A DNA stretch of 36,303 nt. Origin: Gemmatimonadota bacterium. GTDB taxonomy: Bacteria > Gemmatimonadota > Gemmatimonadetes > Gemmatimonadales > GWC2-71-9. Each line of letters opens with the position of its first letter. Position 1 is the stretch's first letter. A model generated the notes under the pieces. It was not told the origin of the DNA and searched no databases. It saw only the letters and a list, made by a program, of their open reading frames with translations. This document shows, piece by piece, positions 31,381 through 36,303 of this stretch. Position numbers and translations under genes: made by a program. The stretch is taken from the NCBI GenBank assembly GCA_003223415.1, contig QHUY01000065.1:10805-47107 (forward strand), given 5' to 3'.

Positions 31381-31386
31381 TATATT
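31381..31386 (+). promoter_or_regulatory. Candidate -10 element for response regulator
   Basis: TATATT, nine bases before the ATG at 31396 and two bases after the STAS stop. It would give a leaderless transcript independent of the STAS gene, carrying the regulator and ccm genes. Confidence 0.4.
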
Positions 31387-31395
31387 AGTTCCATC

Positions 31396-31764
31396 ATGCC
31401 GGACCAGCCGCCGCGACGGAAAGTACTCTTCGTCGAAGACGAGCAGGCGCTCGTGGCGTCCTACGAGCGCTACTTCGACACCCGCTACGAGATGGCGTTC
31501 GCGCGCACCGGGGCCGAGGCGCTGAAGCTACTCGTTGCCTTCCACCCCGACGTGCTCGTGCTCGACCTCCGGCTCCCGGACACCGACGGGATCGCGTTGC
31601 TGCAGCAGATCCGGCAGGGCCACCGCGACCTGCCCGTCGTGGTGACGACCGCTTACGTCAGCATGGAGCCGCTCATGAGCGTCCTGGATCTCGGGCATAG
31701 CGGCTATCTGGTCAAGCCGTTCGACCTGAGCGAGCTCGGCGCGCGGATCGATGCTGTCGGCTGA
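31396..31764 (+). CDS. Single-domain response regulator
   Basis: A 122-residue receiver domain with no output domain. The acidic pair is in VLFVEDEQAL, the phosphoacceptor is Asp57 in DVLVLDLRLPDTDG, with Thr84 (VVTTAY) and Lys107 (GYLVKPFD) complete. It probably works as a phosphorelay or protein-binding switch. Its last 14 bases overlap the ccmA start, so it is translated together with the cytochrome c maturation genes. The kinase is not adjacent; the orphan kinase at 7908 is the only one in the window. Confidence 0.88.
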   Translation: MPDQPPRRKVLFVEDEQALVASYERYFDTRYEMAFARTGAEALKLLVAFHPDVLVLDLRLPDTDGIALLQQIRQGHRDLPVVVTTAYVSMEPLMSVLDLGHSGYLVKPFDLSELGARIDAVG

Positions 31765-32437
31765 AGGCCTGACCCACGCCTTCGGCTCCCCCCCTGTCCG
31801 CGCCCTCGACGGCATCTCCTTCCGGCTCGAGTCCGGTCGCACCCTCGCCGTCTTCGGCCCGAACGGGGCCGGGAAGACCACCCTCCTGAAGGTGCTCGCC
31901 GGTCTGATCCGCCCCCAGGCCGGGCACGCTCACGTGCAGGGCGGTCGCCGCGCCATCGGCTGGATTGGCCACCAGTCGCACCTGTACTCCCATCTCACCG
32001 TGCGCGAGAACCTGCTCTTCTGGGCGTCGCTGTACGGTGTGCCGGAGCCGCAGCGCGGCGCCCGCGCCGACGACCTGATGCAGCGGCTCGGCCTCGGCGA
32101 CCGCGCGACACAGCCAGTGGCCGCCCTGTCGCGTGGCTTGGTGCAGCGCGCCGCCATCGCGCGCGCCCTAGTGCACGAGCCGGGGGTGCTGCTGCTCGAC
32201 GAGCCGTTCACCGGGCTCGACCTCGCCGCGGCGGGCGAGTTTCGCCGGCTGATCGCCGAGCTCGCGCGCGGGGGCCGCGCCGTCGTGCTCGCGACCCACA
32301 ACGTCGACGAGGGGGTGGAGCTCGCAACCGAGATCGCCTTCCTGCACCGCGGCCGCTTCGTGGAGGTCGCGCCGCGCGGCGCGCGCGGGCCGGCCGAGAT
32401 CGCCGCAGCCTATCGTCGGGCGGTGGCCGGTGGCTGA
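31751..32437 (+). CDS. ccmA: Haem exporter ATP-binding protein CcmA
   Basis: A 228-residue ABC ATPase of the cytochrome c maturation system I. Walker A is GPNGAGKT (36-43), the signature region is ALSRGLVQRAAIARAL, Walker B is GVLLLDEPFTGLDLAA, and the switch His is in VVLATHNVDEG. CcmA with CcmB drives release of holo-CcmE from the CcmC complex in the inner membrane. The gene overlaps the response regulator by 14 bases and ccmB by 8, and shares their transcript. The identity relies on the ccmBCD neighbours, since the ATPase alone is generic. Confidence 0.92.
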   Translation: MLSAEGLTHAFGSPPVRALDGISFRLESGRTLAVFGPNGAGKTTLLKVLAGLIRPQAGHAHVQGGRRAIGWIGHQSHLYSHLTVRENLLFWASLYGVPEPQRGARADDLMQRLGLGDRATQPVAALSRGLVQRAAIARALVHEPGVLLLDEPFTGLDLAAAGEFRRLIAELARGGRAVVLATHNVDEGVELATEIAFLHRGRFVEVAPRGARGPAEIAAAYRRAVAGG

Positions 32438-33110
32438 GCTGCTGCGGCACGCGTGGGCCATCGCCCGTAAGGACCTGCTGCTCGAGTTCCGCACGCGCAC
32501 CGCGATCCTGTCCGCCGCGGTGTTCACAGCCCTGGTCCTCGTGGTCTTCAACTTCGGCCGCGATCCGACTGCCGTGCCCACACTGACGATCGCGCCCAGC
32601 ATCCTGTGGGTGACCTTCAGCTTCGCCGGCATGGTGGCGCTGAACCGCGCCTTTCAGCTCGAGCTCGAGAACCAGGCGCTCGACGGCCTACTACTGGCGC
32701 CGATGAGTCGGTACAGCCTCTACCTGGGCAAGCTGGCGGCGAACCTTGTCTTCGTCGCGGCGGTGGAGACGATCGGCCTATTCTTGTTCGCGCTGTTCTT
32801 CGACGTCCCGATCTGGCGCGTCCTGGAGCCGCTGGTCGGGGTGATCGCGCTGGCGACCGTGGGGTTCATCGCCGTGGGCACGCTGTTCAGCGCCATGGTG
32901 ATCCGAACGCGCTTCGCCGAGCTGATGCTGCCGGTGCTGCTCTTGCCGTTCCTGATCCCGCCGCTCGTGTGGGCGGTGCAGGCCACCGGCGCCCTGCTCG
33001 CCGCGCGTCCCTTGAGCGAGGTGACGGGGTCCCTTAAGTTGCTAGCGGCCTACGACATCGTCTTCGTGGCGCTGGCGACGTTCCTCTTTCCCGCGACGGT
33101 GGAGCAATGA
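32430..33110 (+). CDS. ccmB: Haem exporter membrane protein CcmB
   Basis: A 226-residue protein with six predicted membrane helices. Family features include HAWAIARKDLLLEFRTRTAI, FSFAGMVALNRAFQLELEN, LDGLLLAPMSRYSLYLGKLA and PVLLLPFLIPPLVWAVQATG. It is the membrane partner of CcmA. GTG 32430 starts inside the end of ccmA, and its stop overlaps the ccmC ATG (ATGA). Length matches known CcmB proteins. Confidence 0.93.
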   Translation: MAELLRHAWAIARKDLLLEFRTRTAILSAAVFTALVLVVFNFGRDPTAVPTLTIAPSILWVTFSFAGMVALNRAFQLELENQALDGLLLAPMSRYSLYLGKLAANLVFVAAVETIGLFLFALFFDVPIWRVLEPLVGVIALATVGFIAVGTLFSAMVIRTRFAELMLPVLLLPFLIPPLVWAVQATGALLAARPLSEVTGSLKLLAAYDIVFVALATFLFPATVEQ

Positions 33111-33781
33111 CCCTCGCGCAGCGCGGGCGGCGGGTAACCCTGGTCGGCCTAGCCCTGCTGGCGGGCGTATACGTGCGCGCCCTCGTGTACACTCCGGTGG
33201 AGCTGCACCAGGGCCCGGCCCAAAAAATCTTCTACGTGCACGTGCCGGCCGCCTGGTCCGCGATGCTCGCCATGGGTCTGGTCGGCCTGACCAGTATCCT
33301 CTACCTGTTGGTCAAGGACCCGCGCTACGACCGCTTCGCCGCGGCGAGCGCCGAAGTCGGCACCGCGTTCTCCCTTGTGATGCTCACGACCGGCCCGATC
33401 TGGGCGAAGCCGATCTGGGGCACCTGGTGGACCTGGGATGCCCGGCTGACCCTGACCCTCTTCCTGTTCTTCATCTTCCTCGGGTACCTGCTGCTGCGGG
33501 GTGCCGTGGGGGAGGCGGGGCTGCGGGCCCGGTACTCGGCCGTGCTCGGCATCTGCGGACTGGTGCTGCTGCCTTTCATTCATCTCAGCGTCTACCTGTT
33601 CCGCACGCTGCACCCACAACCGATCGTGCTGAAGCCGAGCGCGCCGTCGCTCCCCGGCTCCATGCTAGCGACGCTGCTGCTCTCGTTCGGCGTGTTCACC
33701 GTACTCTACCTGGGGTTCGTGATGCAGCGCTACGCCATCGGGGATGGGGGGGGCGGGGGGGGGGACGCCGGCAGTGCCTGA
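33107..33781 (+). CDS. ccmC: Haem-handling protein CcmC
   Basis: A 224-residue six-helix membrane protein that loads haem onto CcmE. It has the tryptophan-rich WGTWWTWD motif (104-111) and two haem-coordinating His candidates, His45 in FYVHVPAAW and His159 in PFIHLSVYLFRTLHP. The C-terminal tail is glycine-rich (GDGGGGGGDAGS), created by G8 and G10 tracts at 33746-33764 just before the ccmD start. The stop lies inside ccmD by eight bases. Apart from the tail, length and motifs are normal. Confidence 0.95.
   Translation: MTLAQRGRRVTLVGLALLAGVYVRALVYTPVELHQGPAQKIFYVHVPAAWSAMLAMGLVGLTSILYLLVKDPRYDRFAAASAEVGTAFSLVMLTTGPIWAKPIWGTWWTWDARLTLTLFLFFIFLGYLLLRGAVGEAGLRARYSAVLGICGLVLLPFIHLSVYLFRTLHPQPIVLKPSAPSLPGSMLATLLLSFGVFTVLYLGFVMQRYAIGDGGGGGGDAGSA
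33746..33764. repeat. G8-C-G10 tract at ccmC 3' end
   Basis: Two G runs split by one C, ten bases before the ccmD GTG. They encode the glycine tail of CcmC and may affect translation of ccmD. Confidence 0.9.
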
Positions 33782-33881
33782 GACCGTTCCTCAGAACGCG
33801 CCCTACATGGTGGCGGCCTACACCGTGGCCGCGACGATCCTGCTGCTTTACACCGTCACCCTTTGGCGCCGGGGCCGGAAG

Positions 33882-33890
<9 letters not shown>
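33774..33890 (+). CDS. ccmD: CcmD-like small haem exporter subunit, 3' end unresolved
   Basis: From GTG 33774 the peptide reads PETVPQNAPYMVAAYTVAAT and ILLLYTVTLWRRGRK: one membrane helix followed by a basic end, the CcmD pattern (YMVAAYxxA...LW-RR). CcmD stabilises the CcmABC complex. After Lys36 the frame enters the C tract (33882-33940) and would run as polyproline to a stop at 34199, which is unlikely to be the native end. The position after ccmC, overlapping it by eight bases, supports the call. The real stop has probably been lost or distorted by the tract. Confidence 0.75.
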
Positions 33891-33940
<50 letters not shown>

Positions 33941-34470
33941 ATCCCGTCCGGCACCTGGGTGGCCCACAGGGCGAGCGCATCGTCCGCAGCGTGATGGTCG
34001 CCGGCCTGGAACAGCGCCTGCGCGTTCTCCCACAGGGCGCTGGCGCCGCCACCCGCGGCGTACGCTCGCGCGAACCGCGCTGCTGCCTCGGCCGCTTGGC
34101 CGGCACGCCGATACAGCTGGCCCGCGGCCATCGCCGCGTCGGCGCGATCCTCCAGCGCCAGCACCTGCTCGTAGGCGTGCAGCGCCTCCTTCTGCTTGAA
34201 CACCATGAGGTAGGCGTCCCCCAGCAGCATCCACGCGTCGGGGTTCCCGGGGAATCGCACCGCCCCCTCCTGTGCCGCGGCCAGCGCGCCGAACCGGTCC
34301 TCGAGCGTGCGGCTCAGCGCCACGAGGGCGGGATAGGACTCGGCGAAGGAGGGCGTGAGGCTGCAGGCGAGCCGCAGCCACCGCGCGGCGCGACGCGGGG
34401 CGTGGCCCTGACAAGCGGACGCGCGCCGCACCGCGAACCGGGCGAGCGCGGCGCGGAAGGATCGCCACAT
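33941..34470 (-). CDS. TPR protein, C-terminus lost in poly-C tract
   Basis: At least 176 residues from ATG 34470. TPR-like helical pairs include SYPALVALSRTLEDRFGALA, DAWMLLGDAYLMVFKQKEAL, ADAAMAAGQLYRRAGQAAEA and LWENAQALFQAGDHHAADDA. No signal peptide is obvious; the N-terminus is arginine-rich (WRSFRAALARFAVRRAS). The frame then enters poly-G (as glycine) and would end at 33856 inside ccmD, so the true end is unknown. It is convergent with ccmABCD and divergent from hemD 43 bases away. TPR proteins are common near cytochrome c maturation genes (CcmH/CcmI), but this link is speculative. Confidence 0.72.
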
Positions 34471-34513
34471 TGCTTGATTATGGTTTTGCGGCCGGTGAGA
34501 TTGCAACCTCGTC

Positions 34514-35350
34514 ATGGCTAGAGGGGGTTGGGGCGAACCGTTTCGGTCGCCGCTTGCCGGGCGGCGCATCGTGGTCACCCGCGCGCGCGAGCAAGGGGGC
34601 GACCTGGTGCGCGCGCTGCAGGCCCTCGGCGCCGACGTCCTCCACGCGCCGACGATCCGCATCGAGCCCCTGGCTGACCTGGAGCCCCTGCGCCGCGCGC
34701 TGTCTCGCCTTGCGGAATACCGCTGGACCGTCTTCACCAGCCAGACCAGCGTCCAGGTCGTCTTCGAGCACCTGCCAATCTGGGGACTCTCCGCCGTTCA
34801 CTTCGCCAAGACGCGCATCGCGGCCATCGGTCCGGCGACGGCGGCTTCCCTCACTGCGCGCGGCGTGCGCGTGGAGGTGCTCCCCGACGGCTTCGTCGCG
34901 GAATCGCTGGTCGACGCGATCGCGTCCCAGGGCGATCTCCAGGGGGCGCGCATCCTGCTCCCCCGTGCCGAAGCCGCGCGCGACGCGCTGCCCGAAGGAC
35001 TGAGCGCCCTGGGAGCCGAGGTCGAGGTCGTCCCCGTGTATCGAACGGTCTCCGCGCTGGAGGGACGGGATGGCGAGGCGCTCGCGGCAGAGATCCTCGC
35101 CGGCCGGATCGACGTCATCACCTTCACGTCATCGTCCACGGTCCACCACTTCGTGCAGGCCGTCGGCGCGGGGACGGCATGCTCCGGACGGTTCGGCGCG
35201 GCGGTCATCGGCCCGATCACGGCGGCCACGGCACGGCGTTACGGCCTGCCGGTGAAGATCGAGGCGGCCGAATTCACTACCGCCGGCCTCGTGGACGCCC
35301 TGGTCGGATACTTCGGTCGGGAATCGGGAAGCGGGAAGCGGGAGACGTGA
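34514..35350 (+). CDS. hemD: Uroporphyrinogen-III synthase
   Basis: A 278-residue enzyme closing hydroxymethylbilane into uroporphyrinogen III. Though poorly conserved, HemD features are present: GRRIVVTRAREQGGDLVRAL, VFTSQTSVQVVFEHL, IAAIGPATAASLTARGVRVE, ILLPRAEAARDALPEGLSAL, DVITFTSSSTVHHFV, and AAVIGPITAATARRYGLPV. The last ten residues (RESGSGKRET) are encoded by four CGGGAAN heptamers, so the natural tail was probably extended by a repeat. The stop overlaps the hemC GTG (GTGA). Neighbouring hemC and hemB support the call. Confidence 0.9.
   Translation: MARGGWGEPFRSPLAGRRIVVTRAREQGGDLVRALQALGADVLHAPTIRIEPLADLEPLRRALSRLAEYRWTVFTSQTSVQVVFEHLPIWGLSAVHFAKTRIAAIGPATAASLTARGVRVEVLPDGFVAESLVDAIASQGDLQGARILLPRAEAARDALPEGLSALGAEVEVVPVYRTVSALEGRDGEALAAEILAGRIDVITFTSSSTVHHFVQAVGAGTACSGRFGAAVIGPITAATARRYGLPVKIEAAEFTTAGLVDALVGYFGRESGSGKRET
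35318..35345. repeat. Four tandem CGGGAAN heptamers at hemD 3' end
   Basis: CGGGAAT, CGGGAAG, CGGGAAG and CGGGAGA in exact 7-base register. The same family forms the inverted element at 5478-5548. Here only one arm exists, inside the coding region immediately before hemC. Confidence 0.85.
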
Positions 35351-36267
35351 GGAGCCTGAGGCTCGGAGCCCGGGGCAGCCGGCTCGCGCGGTGGCAAGCG
35401 GAATGGGTGCAAGGCCGGCTCGCCGCGCACGGCGTACCGAGCGAAATCGTGATCATCAAGACGCGCGGCGACGCCGAAGTGGACCGGCCGCTGCAGCAGC
35501 TGGAGGGCAAGGGGTTCTTCACCAAAGAGATCGAGGAGGCGCTGCTCGAGGATCGCATTGACGCCGCGGTACACTCGATGAAGGACCTGCCCACCACCCT
35601 GCCGGCCGGGCTGGAGCTGGGGGCCGTGCCCGAGCGCGCCGATTGCAATGACGTGCTCGTAGTGCGGGCGGCGGAAGTGACGAGCCTGGCGCAGCTGCCG
35701 GCGCACGCGCGGCTCGGCACCTCCAGCCTGCGGCGCGTGGCCCAGGTAAAGTACCTGCGGCCCGATCTCGAGTTGGTCTCCCTCCGTGGCAACGTGCCGA
35801 CGCGAGTGGAGAAAGTGAAAGCGGGCGGGGCGCTCGATGCCGCCCTGCTCGCCTTCGCAGGGCTCAGCCGGCTGGGGCTCGGGGAAGCGATCGCGGCAAA
35901 GCTCGATCCCCTCGAGGTGATGCCGGCGCCGGGGCAGGGGGCGCTGGGGCTGGAGCTGCGCGCCGGGGACCGGGCCGTGCGGGATGCCCTGCGGCCGCTC
36001 GAGCACGCCCCGAGCGCGCAGGCGGTCGCGGCCGAGCGGGCCATGCTCGCGGCGCTGGGAGGCGGCTGCCAGGCGGCGATCGCGGCGTATGTGGGCCCAC
36101 GGAGAACGGAAGACGGACAACGTCTCTATGGGCGGGTCATGGCTCCGGATGGGACGGTCCAGCTCACCGCCTCGGCGGACATCGATCCGGCCCGCCCCGC
36201 GGAGGCCGGCGAAGCGGTCGCCCGCTTGCTGGAGACACTCGGGGCGCTAGAGTTACTCGCGCGATGA
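35347..36267 (+). CDS. hemC: Hydroxymethylbilane synthase (porphobilinogen deaminase)
   Basis: A 306-residue enzyme joining four porphobilinogens into hydroxymethylbilane. Family blocks: LRLGARGSRLARWQAEWVQ, IKTRGD, LEGKGFFTKEIEEALLE, AVHSMKDLPTTLPAGL, LGTSSLRRVAQ, LRGNVPTRVEKV and MPAPGQGALGLELR. Cys241 in LGGGCQAAIAAY is the attachment site of the dipyrromethane cofactor. GTG 35347 starts within the hemD stop, and the TGA overlaps the ATG of hemB. All known catalytic residues are present, so it should be functional. Confidence 0.96.
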   Translation: MRSLRLGARGSRLARWQAEWVQGRLAAHGVPSEIVIIKTRGDAEVDRPLQQLEGKGFFTKEIEEALLEDRIDAAVHSMKDLPTTLPAGLELGAVPERADCNDVLVVRAAEVTSLAQLPAHARLGTSSLRRVAQVKYLRPDLELVSLRGNVPTRVEKVKAGGALDAALLAFAGLSRLGLGEAIAAKLDPLEVMPAPGQGALGLELRAGDRAVRDALRPLEHAPSAQAVAAERAMLAALGGGCQAAIAAYVGPRRTEDGQRLYGRVMAPDGTVQLTASADIDPARPAEAGEAVARLLETLGALELLAR

Positions 36268-36303
36268 GCCCCCCCCCCCCCCCTCAGTTCCCGATCGTCC
36301 GGA
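36264..36303 (+). CDS. hemB: Truncated delta-aminolevulinic acid dehydratase, N-terminus
   Basis: Only 13 codons are in the window. ATG 36264 overlaps the hemC TGA as ATGA. The peptide MSPPPPPQFPIVR ends in the FPxxR start typical of HemB proteins (normally followed by RRLR), and hemC-hemB is a common gene order. The five prolines come from a C15 tract directly after codon 2. If the tract length were wrong, the frame into FPIVR would be lost; as written it is intact. Confidence 0.65.
   Translation, partial: MSPPPPPQFPIVR
36269..36283. repeat. C15 tract at hemB start
   Basis: Fifteen C beginning at the third base of the second codon, encoding polyproline. Confidence 0.9.

Overview
The window is about 36 kb of GC-rich bacterial DNA (spot counts near 70% G+C), with tightly packed genes in short runs joined by ATGA or GTGA overlaps. 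The gene mix (NagB/PIG-L fusion, secreted M28 peptidases, Ig-like lipoproteins, HmuY-like protein, DUF5679 zinc ribbon, ECF sigma/anti-sigma pair, CcmABCD) suggests a Gram-negative, outer-membrane-bearing soil or sediment lineage. Gemmatimonadota is my best guess, but no rRNA or marker gene here proves it. Long G/C homopolymers and several broken reading frames suggest a metagenome-derived assembly.

Layout. 0-7.7 kb: mostly minus-strand genes: a truncated exported protein, a NagB/PIG-L fusion, a two-TM helical protein, an M28 peptidase with a broken start, a tandem DUF1259 protein and an Ig-like/cupredoxin lipoprotein; one plus-strand NTF2-like lipoprotein lies among them. 7.9-13.6 kb: an orphan histidine kinase, a second M28 peptidase, a VOC protein bracketed by related heptamer inverted repeats, then pruA coupled to an HmuY-like protein. 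13.6-20.3 kb: small DUF5679 and CDGSH proteins, a DUF255 lipoprotein, an ECF sigma/anti-sigma/exported protein operon in which the anti-sigma carries a CBM48-like outer domain, argJ, and a TPR protein. 20.3-26.7 kb: an operon of Ig-like lipoprotein, a SpeD-like protein lacking its catalytic residues, and DoxX; a cNMP-binding protein divergent from a CDP-alcohol phosphatidyltransferase; an outer-membrane protein; two frame-broken genes (OsmC and a beta-barrel protein); then a DsbA/VKOR oxidative-folding pair. 26.7-36.3 kb: kup, a lower-GC acetyl-CoA synthetase that looks acquired, a STAS protein and response regulator leading into ccmABCD, a 49-nt poly-C tract, a TPR gene truncated by it, then hemD-hemC-hemB.

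Functional themes. DsbA and VKOR can form a disulfide relay at the envelope. CcmABCD and HemDCB link haem synthesis with cytochrome c maturation. ArgJ and PruA serve arginine and proline/glutamate metabolism. The peptidases, HmuY-like protein and lipoproteins fit a scavenging, outer-membrane lifestyle.

Three patterns cut across genes: G/C homopolymer tracts at gene ends and in protein linkers; intergenic elements built of 7-8 nt units, often as inverted arms, some of which run into gene 3' ends; and TANNNT hexamers 6-12 nt upstream of many start codons, which suggests frequent leaderless transcription.
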